Of a DNA stretch of 64,000 nt, positions 52,855 to 63,028 are shown piece after piece (the stretch's first letter is position 1; every line of letters begins with the position of its first letter). The notes beneath the pieces were generated by a model. The model did no database searches. It was not told the DNA's origin and saw only the letters and a list, made by a program, of their open reading frames with translations. The DNA comes from Pleomorphomonas oryzae DSM 16300 (GTDB taxonomy: Bacteria; Pseudomonadota; Alphaproteobacteria; Rhizobiales; Pleomorphomonadaceae), in NCBI RefSeq assembly GCF_000422965.1, contig NZ_AUHB01000002.1, forward strand, positions 445,325 to 509,324. The letters run 5' to 3'. A program made the translations under genes and the position numbers.

Positions 52855-54774
52855 ATGTCTTTCAGCCTTCCGCTTTTCCGCCACGCCACCGGGGGAGCGC
52901 TCGCATCGCTTCTTCTCCTCGGTGTGGCGTCGTCCGCGCTGGCCTTCAATCAGTCGCCGATGCTCGATGATCTCGTTAAGGCGGGTAAGCTGCCGCCGGT
53001 CGATCAGCGTCTGCCGGAAAAGCCGCCGGTCATCGACGTGTTCAGCGAGGTCGGGACTTATGGCGGCACGCTGCATCGTGCCTATAAGGGCATCGGCGAC
53101 CGCTGGGGCACGACCAAGCTGATGGAGGAGCGGGTCGTCAAGTTCATGCAGGATGTCGATGGCAAGACCGTGCTGAAGCCACGCTTCATCGAGTCCTACA
53201 CCGTCAATGACAACTCCACCGAATTCACCTTCAAGCTGCTGAAGGGGCTCCGCTGGTCGGACGGCGAACCGGTCACCACCGACGACGTACGCTTCTGGTA
53301 TGAGGACGTCTTCCTCAATACCGAGCTGACGCCCAATATTCCCTCGACGCTGATGGCCGATGGCAAGCCGCTGGTCGTGACCATCAAGGACGCCCAGACC
53401 TTCACCGTTACCTTCGCCAAGCCTTACGCGCTGTTCCCCGAGATCGTCGCCAAGGACGGCACCGGCAAGCCGGGTCTCGACCGCACCTCCTTCCTGGTGC
53501 CGGCCCACTACATGAAGAAATATCACCCGAAGTACGTGAGCGCCGACGAGCTCGCCAAGATCGCCACCGACAAGGGTGTCAAGACCTGGGTCGACCTCTG
53601 GGGTGAAAAGGGTCCGATCCAATCCTGGTGGCTCAACCCGGATTATCCGGTGATCACCGCCTATCGCATGGTGACGCCGCCGCCGGCCGATACCATCGTG
53701 ATGGAGCGCAACCCCTATTACTGGGCGGTCGACAAGGCCGGTAACCAGCTGCCCTACATCGACAAGATCGAAAGCAAGGTGTTCCAGGACCAGCAGGCGA
53801 TGAACCTGATGATCGTCCAGGGTCAAATCGACATGCAGTCGCGCTTCGTGCCGTCGACCGACTTCCCGCTCTACAAGCAGAATGAGGCCAAAGGCGGCTA
53901 TAAGGTCGAGGTGTCCAAGGGCGGCGAGAATGTCGCGGTGATGCCCAATATCGCCAGCGCCGATCCGATCAAGAACAAGCTGTTCAACGATCCGAAATTC
54001 CGCGAGGCGCTCAGCATCGCTGTCGATCGAGACGCGATCAACGAAGTGGTCTACTCGGGCCTCGACACGCCGCGTCAAGCCGCGCCCGTCTCTGCCTCAC
54101 CCTTCTTCGACAAGGAGTTCGCCGAGAAGTGGGTGAAGCACGACAAGAAGAAGGCCAACGCTCTTCTAGATGAAATCGGCCTGACCAAGAAGGATGGCAA
54201 GTTCCGCCTGGGTCCGGACGGCAAGCGCCTGTCGTTTACGCTGGAAGCGGTGCAGGACGACCTGCCGGTGCAGACGCTCGAATTGCTGCGCAAGAACTGG
54301 GAATCCGTCGGCATCGAAATCCTGATCCGTATCGAGCAGGAAGACATGGCGACGCAGAAGTTCAAGAACGGCGATTTCGACCTGTTCTACACCTATGCCG
54401 ACCGCATGCTGCAGGTGTCGGCCGACCCGACGCTGGCTCTCGGCCACGAGTCCTATGCCGAGAATTACTACAAGTGGTGGAACACCAAGGGCGCCGATGG
54501 CGTCGAGCCGCCGAAGGACCATCCGATCCGCAAGGTCTGGGCGGATTGGGAAGCGGCCGCCAGCGCGCCGACCCTCGATGAGGCGCACAAGCACGTCCAG
54601 GACATGATCACCGACCTCAAGGAACAGGTCTACATGATCGGTCTGGTCGGCGAGGGTGCCGCTCCGGTGATCGTCAACGCCAAGCTCGGGAACTTCCCGA
54701 AGGGCTTCACCAACGAGGAAGTGCTGCGCAACGAAGGCAACTTCCAGCCTGCCCAGCTCTACTTCAAGAAGTGA
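52855..54774 (+). CDS. ABC transporter substrate-binding protein (peptide/oligosaccharide class, SBP family 5)
   Basis: 639-residue periplasmic binding protein with a Sec signal peptide (FRHATGGALASLLLLGVASSALA before FNQSP). Family-5 features: FKLLKGLRWSDGEPVTTDDVRFWYEDVF, FREALSIAVDRDAINEVVYSG and PTLDEAHKHVQDMITDLKEQV. It is about 100 residues longer than DppA, like members that bind oligosaccharides. With the glycan enzymes next door, a sugar substrate is the best inference. GAGGAGAA precedes the ATG at 52855. Confidence 0.9.
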   Translation: MSFSLPLFRHATGGALASLLLLGVASSALAFNQSPMLDDLVKAGKLPPVDQRLPEKPPVIDVFSEVGTYGGTLHRAYKGIGDRWGTTKLMEERVVKFMQDVDGKTVLKPRFIESYTVNDNSTEFTFKLLKGLRWSDGEPVTTDDVRFWYEDVFLNTELTPNIPSTLMADGKPLVVTIKDAQTFTVTFAKPYALFPEIVAKDGTGKPGLDRTSFLVPAHYMKKYHPKYVSADELAKIATDKGVKTWVDLWGEKGPIQSWWLNPDYPVITAYRMVTPPPADTIVMERNPYYWAVDKAGNQLPYIDKIESKVFQDQQAMNLMIVQGQIDMQSRFVPSTDFPLYKQNEAKGGYKVEVSKGGENVAVMPNIASADPIKNKLFNDPKFREALSIAVDRDAINEVVYSGLDTPRQAAPVSASPFFDKEFAEKWVKHDKKKANALLDEIGLTKKDGKFRLGPDGKRLSFTLEAVQDDLPVQTLELLRKNWESVGIEILIRIEQEDMATQKFKNGDFDLFYTYADRMLQVSADPTLALGHESYAENYYKWWNTKGADGVEPPKDHPIRKVWADWEAAASAPTLDEAHKHVQDMITDLKEQVYMIGLVGEGAAPVIVNAKLGNFPKGFTNEEVLRNEGNFQPAQLYFKK

Positions 54775-54841
54775 TAAACATCGGGGGAGGGCGGTGACGC
54801 CCTTCCCCATCCTTATTCCTGCCGACGGAGCCTGATGGACG

Positions 54842-55828
54842 ATGCTGGCCTACCTGATGAAACGGCTGTTCTGGTCCATTCCCATGCTGATCGCCGTGTC
54901 GATCGTGGCCTTCATCATCATCCAGTTGCCGCCGGGTGACTATGCGACGGCCTACGTCGCGGAGCTGCGCCACCAGGGCGACACCGTCGACCCGCTGATG
55001 GAGCAGGAAATCCGCGTGCATTTCGGCCTCGATCAGCCGATCTACGTCCAGTACTGGTGGTGGATCTCCGGCATCGTGCTGCATGGCGATTTCGGTCAGT
55101 CGCTCGATTACAACATGCCGGTGTCCAATCTGATCTGGACGCGGCTCGGCCTGACGCTTGCCATATCCATCAGCTCGCTGCTGCTCACCTGGCTGATCGC
55201 CATCCCAATCGGCGTCTATTCGGCAACGCGGCAATATTCCGTGCTCGACTACGTCTTCACCGTTTTTGGCTTCATCGGGCGCGGCTTTCCTGAGTTCCTT
55301 ACGGCTCTTGTGCTGATGTGGCTCGCCTATTCCTGGCTCAACATGGATGTCGGCGGTCTGATGAGCCCGGGCATGGAGCAACAGCCTTGGTCGTTTGCCA
55401 AGGCGATCGACGTTGCCAGCCACATCTGGGTGCCGCTGGTCGTGCTGGCGACCGCCGGTACGGCCGGCCTGATCCGCGTCGTGCGTGCCAACATGCTCGA
55501 CGAGCTCAACAAGCCCTATGTCGAGACGGCCTATGCCCAGGGCCTCAGCGAACGGCGCGTCGTCTGGGGCTATCCGGTGCGCGTCGCGCTCAATCCCTTC
55601 ATCTCCACCATCGGCTGGGCGCTGCCGTCGCTGATCTCGGGCGACGTCATCACCGCCGTGGTCCTCAATCTGCCGACCACCGGTCCGCTGTTGCTCAGGG
55701 CGCTCAAGAACCAGGACATGTATCTCGCCGGCAGCTTCATTCTCATCCTCAGCGTCTTCACCATCATTGGCACGCTGATCTCCGACATATTGCTCGCGCT
55801 GTCCGACCCGCGTGTGCGCCGAGGCTGA
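54842..55828 (+). CDS. ABC transporter permease (DppB-type)
   Basis: 328-residue inner-membrane permease of the peptide/oligosaccharide class, six helices. N-terminal MLAYLMKRLFWSIPMLIAVSIVAFIIIQLPPGDY is typical for DppB-like proteins, and the EAA-like loop is ETAYAQGLSERRVVWGYPVRVALNPFI. It lies 67 bases after the binding-protein gene and 9 before the second permease. Confidence 0.92.
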   Translation: MLAYLMKRLFWSIPMLIAVSIVAFIIIQLPPGDYATAYVAELRHQGDTVDPLMEQEIRVHFGLDQPIYVQYWWWISGIVLHGDFGQSLDYNMPVSNLIWTRLGLTLAISISSLLLTWLIAIPIGVYSATRQYSVLDYVFTVFGFIGRGFPEFLTALVLMWLAYSWLNMDVGGLMSPGMEQQPWSFAKAIDVASHIWVPLVVLATAGTAGLIRVVRANMLDELNKPYVETAYAQGLSERRVVWGYPVRVALNPFISTIGWALPSLISGDVITAVVLNLPTTGPLLLRALKNQDMYLAGSFILILSVFTIIGTLISDILLALSDPRVRRG

Positions 55829-55837
55829 GGAACCGGC

Positions 55838-56977
55838 ATGACCGATACGACCCTGATCAACCCGACGCCCGTCGACACCAACGACGCCAAGGAGGCGCTC
55901 TACCGCGCCACGCCACGCCAGCTGATGTGGTGGCGTTTCCGCAAGCACAAGCTGGCTGTCATCTCGCTCTGCGTGCTCGTCTTCGCCTACCTGACGATCG
56001 CATTCGCCGAATTTACCGCGCCCTACGATCCTTACGAAATCACCGAGATGGCGACCATGCAGCCGCCGCAGCCGGTGCATCTGTTCGACGAGGACTGGAA
56101 TTTCCAGGGGCCGTTCGTTTATGGCCTCAAGCGCACGCGCGACCTCGAAACGGCGGCGGTGATTTACACGGTCGACACTGACGAGATCGTGCCGCTGCGC
56201 TTCTTTGTCGAAGGGCCTGAATATCTGTTCTGGGGCCTGATCCCCGGTTCGATCCACCTGTTCGGCGCCGAGGACCCCGATGCGCGCATTTACCTGCTCG
56301 GAACCGATACGCTCGGGCGCGACCTGTTGTCCCGCCTGATCCACGGCGGCCGGACGACACTGACCATCGGCATCCTCGGCGTGTTCTTCTCTTTCCTGAT
56401 CGGCATCACCTTGGGATCCATCTCCGGCTATTACGGCGGCCGGACCGACGGGGCGATCCAGCGCCTGATGGAGTTCATTCGTTCGATCCCCACCATTCCC
56501 CTGTGGATGGGTCTGGCGGCGGCGCTGCCGGTGGAATGGGATCCACTGTTCGTCTACTTCCTGATTACCATCCTGCTGTCGCTGATCTCCTGGACGCATC
56601 TTGCCCGCACGGTGCGCGGCTCCTTCCTGTCGCTGCGCGGCGAGGATTATGTGCTGGCCGCCCGTTTGCTCGGTGCGTCCGAAAAGCGGATCATCATCAA
56701 GCACATGCTGCCGGCCATGACCTCCTACATCATCGCGGCGGTGACGCTGTCGGTGCCGGAGATGATCCTCGGCGAAACCGCCCTGTCGTTCCTCGGCCTC
56801 GGCCTCAGGCCGCCGGTGGTCTCATGGGGCGTGCTGCTGCAAGAGGCGCAGAGCCTGCGCGTCATCGTGCAGGCGCCCTGGCTGCTGCTGCCAGGCTTGG
56901 CGATCGTCATTATCGTTCTGAGCTTCAATTTCCTCGGTGACGGTCTGCGCGACGCTGCCGACCCGTACGGCCGGTGA
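55838..56977 (+). CDS. ABC transporter permease (DppC-type) with periplasmic insert
   Basis: 379-residue permease. Helix 1 (LAVISLCVLVFAYLTIAFAEF) is followed by an insert of about 100 residues (PYDPYEITEMATMQPPQPVHLF...ARIYLLGTDTLGRDLLSRLIHGGR), longer than in DppC. The other helices and the EAA loop (DYVLAARLLGASEKRIIIKHMLPAM) follow. The insert is known from oligosaccharide members of this family. The stop overlaps the next start as GTGA. Confidence 0.92.
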   Translation: MTDTTLINPTPVDTNDAKEALYRATPRQLMWWRFRKHKLAVISLCVLVFAYLTIAFAEFTAPYDPYEITEMATMQPPQPVHLFDEDWNFQGPFVYGLKRTRDLETAAVIYTVDTDEIVPLRFFVEGPEYLFWGLIPGSIHLFGAEDPDARIYLLGTDTLGRDLLSRLIHGGRTTLTIGILGVFFSFLIGITLGSISGYYGGRTDGAIQRLMEFIRSIPTIPLWMGLAAALPVEWDPLFVYFLITILLSLISWTHLARTVRGSFLSLRGEDYVLAARLLGASEKRIIIKHMLPAMTSYIIAAVTLSVPEMILGETALSFLGLGLRPPVVSWGVLLQEAQSLRVIVQAPWLLLPGLAIVIIVLSFNFLGDGLRDAADPYGR

Positions 56978-58003
56978 GCATGCTGATGACTGAAGACACT
57001 CCTCTCGTAGAAATCACCGACCTCGGCGTCGAGTTTCGCTTGCGCGAAGGCGTTGTGCGGGCCGTCGACGGCGTCTCGCTGCATGTCCGCAAGGGCGAAG
57101 TGCTCGGCATTGTCGGCGAAAGCGGTTCGGGCAAGTCGATCTCCGTCCGCTCGATCATGCAGCTTCTACCGAAAACGGCGGTGCTGTCGCGGGGCAGCGT
57201 TCTGTTCCGTCCGCCCGGCGGCGGCGAGATCGACATCGCCAAGCTCGATCGCAAGGGCAGGGACATCCGCTCTTTGCGTGGCCGTCACATCGGCATGATC
57301 TTCCAGGAACCGATGACGGCGCTGTCGCCGGTGCACACCATCGGACATCAGGTGATGACGCCGATCCGTCTCCATCTCGGCCTCGCCAAGAAGGCGGCGC
57401 GTGACCGGGCGCGCGAACTCCTGCAGCTCGTGCAGATGCCGCGCCCCGACCAGATGCTCGACGCCTATCCGCACGAACTGTCGGGTGGCATGCGCCAGCG
57501 GGCGATGATCGCCATCGCGCTCGCCTGCAACCCAAGCCTGTTGATCGCCGATGAGCCGACGACGGCGCTCGACGTGACGACCGAAGCGCAGATCCTCGAC
57601 CTCCTGAAGTCGCTGCAAGAGCGGCTTGGCATGGCGATCATCTTCATCACCCACAACTTCGGCGTGGTCGCCGACATCGCCGACCGCATCGCCGTGATGT
57701 ACATGGGGCGCGTCGTCGAAAGCGGCCCGGTGGATGACATCTTCGAAAGCCCTCAGCATCCCTACACGCGGGCGCTGATGGCCTCCGTCCCTCGTCTTGG
57801 CGCCGAGCGTCGGCGGCGACTGACCACCATTCCCGGCATGGTGCCGGACCCCTTCGAACTGCCTAGGGGGTGCTCCTTCCACACCCGCTGTTCCGAGATG
57901 GTGGAAGGCGTCTGTGATCGGCTCGACGCGCCGCTCATCGATCTTTCGGGTGGCCGCAATGTCCGCTGCCATCTTCACTCTCAGAACCAGACCGGAGGAC
58001 CGA

Positions 58004-58014
<11 letters not shown>
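56974..58014 (+). CDS. ABC transporter ATP-binding protein (DppD-type)
   Basis: 346-residue ATPase: Walker [12 protein letters not shown]-loop [10 protein letters not shown], signature LSGGMRQR, Walker [14 protein letters not shown]-loop ITHNFG. The C-terminal oligopeptide extension has the Cys motif [11 protein letters not shown] that may bind an Fe-S cluster, as known for DppD-like proteins. GTG 56974 is preferred for its 4-base overlap with the permease stop; ATGs at 56980 and 56986 are alternatives. Confidence 0.93.
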
Positions 58015-59037
<1,023 letters not shown>

Positions 59038-59038
<1 letters not shown>

Positions 59039-60210
59039 TGGACGTTCTGGAAAAGCTGGCCGTTGATCATCGGCCGGTTCTCAAATGCTGCCGGACGGAG
59101 CCCTATCCGCCGAGCCGGCTCGGCTGGTCCGTGGCAACCCAGCCGGTGCGATCTCCTTCCTCGGCGTTCGATCTGATTCCACGCGGTGGGGCGGTGATCG
59201 AATATGTCGTCTGGTGCGACTGGGATATCGGTCATCTCTACGACCTCGAACATGTCTGGGTGCACGTCGATGCTGGCGGAAGCGTTGTCGCCGTCGAAGG
59301 ATCGCAGCATGGCCGGCGCGTCGATCTGACGGACTGTGCCGTCGAGGCTGGTCGGCCCGTTGTCTATCTGGAACCAGGCAAGCATGCCGTCTGGTCGAGC
59401 CCGAAGTCTATGGCACCGGAGTTTTCCCGCATCGTCGCTCAATGCGGACCGTTTGCCGGCAATGACGGCGTGCATGTCGACAATCCCTTCGGCGATCGCG
59501 GCGAGATTGCAGCTACGCCGTTCGAGCATCGTCTGGCAAGGCTCAAGCTCAAGCGGGACGCCTTTCGTCCGGCCTTCGACTTTTCGCCTGATGAGATCGC
59601 GGTGCCGCTGGTGTCCTGGGCGGAACTCGCTGCCTGGATTCCGGGCCATGTTCGCTCTCTGGTCGCCGGTCTCCGTAACAGTGTGCCGCATATAGAGGCT
59701 GTTTTCCTCGACTGCGGCGATACGCTGGCCGACGAGGGGACCGAGGTGAAGGATGAGGCGACGGAGATCGTCTCTTCGGCCGATCTCATTCCAGGCGCTG
59801 AAAACCTGACGCGGCGGCTCATCGCCCGTGGCTATCGGCTGGCGCTGGTTGCCGACGGGCCGCGCGAGACCTTTCTCAATATCCTCGGTCAGCACGGTCT
59901 CTGGAACCACTTTGAGGCGCATGTGATCTCAGGCGACCTCGGCGTCGCCAAGCCGCACCGTCGCATGTTCGAAACGGCACTCGCGGCACTGGGGATCCCC
60001 GCTCAGGCGGCTAGCCGCGTCGTCATGGTCGGCAACAATCTCGAACGCGATATCAAGGGTGCCAATGAGACGGGCTTGATCAGTGTCTTCCTGCGCTGGT
60101 CGACCCGGCGGACGCATGTGCCGAAGGACGCTTCAGAAAAGCCTCGCTTTGCCATCGACTACATCGAGGACCTGCCGGACCTCCTGGAGCGGATCGAGCT
60201 AGCCCTTTAG
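59038..60210 (+). CDS. HAD-like hydrolase with unassigned N-terminal domain
   Basis: 390-residue two-part protein. The C-terminal half (about 215-390) is a HAD fold: motif I VFLDCGDTLAD (D225 nucleophile; the second Asp of the usual DxD is Gly227), motif III VAKPHRR and motif IV VMVGNNLERDIKGA. The N-terminal half (35-165) has EYVVWCDWDIGHLYDLEHVWVHVDAGG and VYLEPGKHAVWSS; I do not recognise it. The ATG overlaps the DppF-type stop (TAATG), so it belongs to the importer operon and may act on the imported sugar phosphate. The variant motifs leave phosphatase activity open. It is convergent with cheB (9-base gap). Confidence 0.75.
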
Positions 60211-60219
60211 CGCAACTGG

Positions 60220-61413
60220 TCATCGCCTCGCTTGCTGCAGCATGATGTGCGGGGCGATGTCTTCGAGTGACAGCACGGTATCGACGCCGCCGCGAGCGAT
60301 CGCTTCCTTCGGCATGCCGAACACCACGCAGCTCTCCTCGTCCTGTGCGACCGTGTAGGCGCCGGCTTCCTTCATTTCGAGCATGCCGCGGGCGCCGTCG
60401 TCGCCCATGCCGGTCATGATGACGCCGATGGCATTGGGGCCGGCTGCACGGGCAGTTGAGCGGAACAGAACGTCGACCGACGGCCGGTGGCGCGATACCA
60501 GCGGGCCGTCCTTGACAGTCACATGGTAGCGCGCGCCGTGCCGTTCGAGCAGCAGATGACGGCCGCCGGGTGCAATCAGCACATGGCCGCGCAACACCGG
60601 ATCGCCGTCCTCAGCCTCCTTGACGCTCACTTGGCACAGCCCATCGAGCCGCTTGGCAAAGGCGGCGGTAAAGTGTTCCGGCATGTGCTGCACGATGACG
60701 ACGCCGGGGGCATTGGCCGGCAGTGCGACGAGAAATTCGCGTAGGGCTTCGGTACCGCCCGTCGACGCGCCGACGGCGACAATGATTTCGGTGGTCTTGG
60801 CCATGGCGCCGGCGTGCCCGGCGGGTGGCAGCATGGCATCGGCCGTGAGCTTGGGTGCAGGGACTTTCATGCTTGGCGCTGCCGTCGTCGTTGTTTTGGG
60901 GCGCCGCGGCCCCAGGCGGGCGCGGGCCGCGCTCTTCACCGTGTCGCAGATCAGCATGGCCTGTTCGGCAAGGTGGTCGGCAGCGGCGATCTTCGGTTTC
61001 AAAATGACGTCGACCGCCCCGGCTTCCAGGGTCTGCATCAGCGTTTCCGAGCCTTCCTCGATCAAGGACGAGCACATCACCACAGGAATGGGGTGCTGGG
61101 CCATCAGCTTCCTGAGGAAGGTAATGCCGTCCATGCGCGGCATCTCGACATCGAGCGTTATGACGTCGGGCACATCGTCCCGGAGGCGCTTGGCCGCCAC
61201 GAAAGGATCGGAAGCGACACCGATCACCTCGATCTCGGGATCATTGCTGAGGATGGCGGCGAGCGTCTGTCTGACCGAAGCGGAATCGTCGACGATGAGG
61301 ACGCGGACGCGTTTCTGGCTGGGCAATATGATTTCGCTCCAGAAAGCGGGCGGTGGGTAGCTCGCGGCGGTCCCTGTTCCGCCGGGCCACATTCGACCCA
61401 CTTGGCCTAGCAT
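60220..61413 (-). CDS. cheB: Chemotaxis response regulator protein-glutamate methylesterase CheB
   Basis: 397-residue chemotaxis methylesterase/deamidase. Receiver domain (about 35-150) with phospho-acceptor Asp in [12 protein letters not shown] and Lys ILKPK; the catalytic domain has Ser in [13 protein letters not shown], His in [16 protein letters not shown] and Asp in [14 protein letters not shown]. It demethylates receptors during adaptation. The N-terminal 30 residues from the ATG at 61413 are unlike the family; a TTG at 61326 with GGAG 10 bases upstream would give the usual start and may be the true one. Confidence 0.93.
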   Translation of the reverse strand: MLGQVGRMWPGGTGTAASYPPPAFWSEIILPSQKRVRVLIVDDSASVRQTLAAILSNDPEIEVIGVASDPFVAAKRLRDDVPDVITLDVEMPRMDGITFLRKLMAQHPIPVVMCSSLIEEGSETLMQTLEAGAVDVILKPKIAAADHLAEQAMLICDTVKSAARARLGPRRPKTTTTAAPSMKVPAPKLTADAMLPPAGHAGAMAKTTEIIVAVGASTGGTEALREFLVALPANAPGVVIVQHMPEHFTAAFAKRLDGLCQVSVKEAEDGDPVLRGHVLIAPGGRHLLLERHGARYHVTVKDGPLVSRHRPSVDVLFRSTARAAGPNAIGVIMTGMGDDGARGMLEMKEAGAYTVAQDEESCVVFGMPKEAIARGGVDTVLSLEDIAPHIMLQQARR

Positions 61414-61449
61414 GGTGGCGATCGAAGCGGCAAGTCAGCTTTGGACGGG

Positions 61450-61528
61450 CTAGTGGAGCGAATTTGACATTTGAGTTCCACCCGACATAGAGCGCCAGAT
61501 CAAATGTCAAATTCAGAAGCTCCACTAG
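61450..61528. repeat. Long hairpin element 1 between cheR and cheB
   Basis: Outer arms CTAGTGGAGC / GCTCCACTAG (61450-61459, 61519-61528), inner arms of 15 bases (61460-61474, 61500-61514), a 25-base loop (61475-61499) and a 4-base bulge AGAA on the right side. All 25 pairs are perfect. See the paired element at 61542. Confidence 0.85.
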
Positions 61529-61541
61529 AACCAATAACTTG

Positions 61542-61618
61542 CTAGTGGTTCTTTTGACTCCGACATTTGCTCCCAAGCTCGTATCAGGCGGAGGCAAATG
61601 TCGGAGTCGAACCACTAG
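61542..61618. repeat. Long hairpin element 2, overlapping the cheR stop
   Basis: Outer arms CTAGTGGTTC / GAACCACTAG (61542-61551, 61609-61618), inner 15-base arms (61556-61570, 61594-61608), 23-base loop and a 4-base bulge TTTT on the left side. Same design as element 1, with different inner sequence but preserved pairing. The cheR stop codon TAG is part of its right end. Confidence 0.85.
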
Positions 61619-62472
61619 ACTCTCTGGAAAATCGTATTGGCGACCGTGCGGACCGGCAGGTTAAAGCCGGTGATCGATTCCGAATGGCCGATGAACAGAT
61701 ATCCCCCAGGTGCCAGGCAATCACATAGGCGCCCCAATACCTTCGCCTGCGTCGGCTTGTCGAAGTAGATGAGGACGTTGCGGCAGAAGATGATGTCTAC
61801 CGGCTCACCGATCGGGTAGGCATCGTCCATGAAGTTGAGGCGCGCGAAGCCCACCTTGGAACGAAGAGCCGACGAAACGCGTAGCAGGTTGCTGCTTGGG
61901 TCGCTGGAACGGCGAACGAACCGCTGCATGTAATCGTCGGGAACTGGGGCGAGCATGCCCGAGGGATAAATGCCCTTACGCGCGGCGGCGAGAACGTCCG
62001 TGGACAGGTCGGTCGCCAGAATGAAATAGTCGAGTGGTCGGGACTGTCCGGCGAAATCGGCCATAATCATGGCCAAGGTATAGGGCTCGGCACCTACTGA
62101 ACAGGCCGCACTCCAGAGTCGAAGCGAGGTGCGGCCGTTCCGCACCAGGTTCGGCAGCGCGTATTTCTGCAAATATTCGAAGTGCTTGGGCTCGCGGAAA
62201 AAATCCGTCTTGTTGGTCGTCACCGCGTCGATGAGCGCGACTGCCTCCATCTCAAGGCCGCCGTTGTCGAAGAGATAGGCGCAATAGGCATCGAGAGAGG
62301 CAAAGCCGGTTGCACGCAGCCGGCGGCGGAGTCGCCCTTCCAGCATGGTCTGCTTGCCGGGCGGCATCTTGATGCCACTGTAGCTGTTGACGAAAGCCGA
62401 CAACCGGCGAAAATTCTTCGCGCTGAGCTGGTCGACCGAACGGTCGTATTGGTTGGCCTGGACGGACGACAA
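61615..62472 (-). CDS. cheR: Chemotaxis protein methyltransferase CheR
   Basis: 285-residue SAM-dependent methyltransferase that methylates chemoreceptor glutamates. N-terminal helical CheR domain (about 18-75), then SAM domain with LRLWSAACSVGAEPYTLAMIM, FILATDLSTDVLAAARKGIY and VDIIFCRNVLIYFDKPTQ. The TTG start at 62472 follows GAGGG with a 6-base spacer. The C-terminal stop is embedded in hairpin element 2. Confidence 0.94.
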   Translation of the reverse strand: MSSVQANQYDRSVDQLSAKNFRRLSAFVNSYSGIKMPPGKQTMLEGRLRRRLRATGFASLDAYCAYLFDNGGLEMEAVALIDAVTTNKTDFFREPKHFEYLQKYALPNLVRNGRTSLRLWSAACSVGAEPYTLAMIMADFAGQSRPLDYFILATDLSTDVLAAARKGIYPSGMLAPVPDDYMQRFVRRSSDPSSNLLRVSSALRSKVGFARLNFMDDAYPIGEPVDIIFCRNVLIYFDKPTQAKVLGRLCDCLAPGGYLFIGHSESITGFNLPVRTVANTIFQRV

Positions 62473-62507
62473 ATTCGGCCCTCATACATGATTGGATAGG
62501 GTCGGAG

Positions 62508-62535
62508 GCCCGGCGTACTTGACGCCGGGCTTTTT
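62508..62535 (+). terminator. Hairpin with T run between cheW and cheR
   Basis: Nine-base perfect stem GCCCGGCGT / ACGCCGGGC (62508-62516, 62522-62530) followed by five T on the plus strand. The flanking genes are on the minus strand, where it has no U run, so it would not terminate them but could slow transcription or act as a barrier to antisense transcription. Confidence 0.6.
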
Positions 62536-63026
62536 CAGGCGGCTTTGGTCTTATCCTTGCCGCCGAGGGCTGCGATGTCCTTGGCGGTCAGCAGCCTTGC
62601 GAGGTCGATGACGACGACGAAGCCCTGATCGCGGCGGACGACACCGTCAATATAGTCGGAGTTCCAGTGGATGCCGATGTCGGGCGCCGCCTCCATCTGC
62701 TCGCCCCGGAAGGCGACCACTTCGAACACCCGGTCGGCAACCAGGCCCAGTGACAGCTGGCGGTCACCGAGCGTGATGTCGACCACCAGCACCCGGGTGT
62801 GCGGCGTCGGCACGGTGCGGCTGAGGCCGAGCTTCAGCCGGAGATCGATCACCGGCACGCCCTGGCCACGCACGTCGCGCAGGCCGATCAGGTAGTCCGG
62901 GCCGTTGGGGATGCGGAAGGCGTCCTCATGATCGAGGATCTCCCGCACCACGGCGACGGGGACCGCGAACACCTCGCTGCCGAGGGCAAAGGTGACGTAT
63001 TGGGTCTCCGAGGGACGAGCCGTCAT
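62535..63026 (-). CDS. cheW: Chemotaxis coupling protein CheW
   Basis: 163-residue CheW/SH3-like scaffold that links receptors to CheA. Family segments: QYVTFALGSEVFAVPVAVVREIL, PNGPDYLIGLRDVRGQGVPVIDLRLKLGL and LGLVADRVFEVVAF. It starts 2 bases after the mcp stop. Confidence 0.94.
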   Translation of the reverse strand: MTARPSETQYVTFALGSEVFAVPVAVVREILDHEDAFRIPNGPDYLIGLRDVRGQGVPVIDLRLKLGLSRTVPTPHTRVLVVDITLGDRQLSLGLVADRVFEVVAFRGEQMEAAPDIGIHWNSDYIDGVVRRDQGFVVVIDLARLLTAKDIAALGGKDKTKAA

Positions 63027-63028
63027 GG

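Noticed and set aside
54764..56704. 646-codon minus-strand frame opposite the ABC permeases
   Set aside because: Rich in Asp, Arg, Gln and His with no domain; shadow of two certain membrane permeases.
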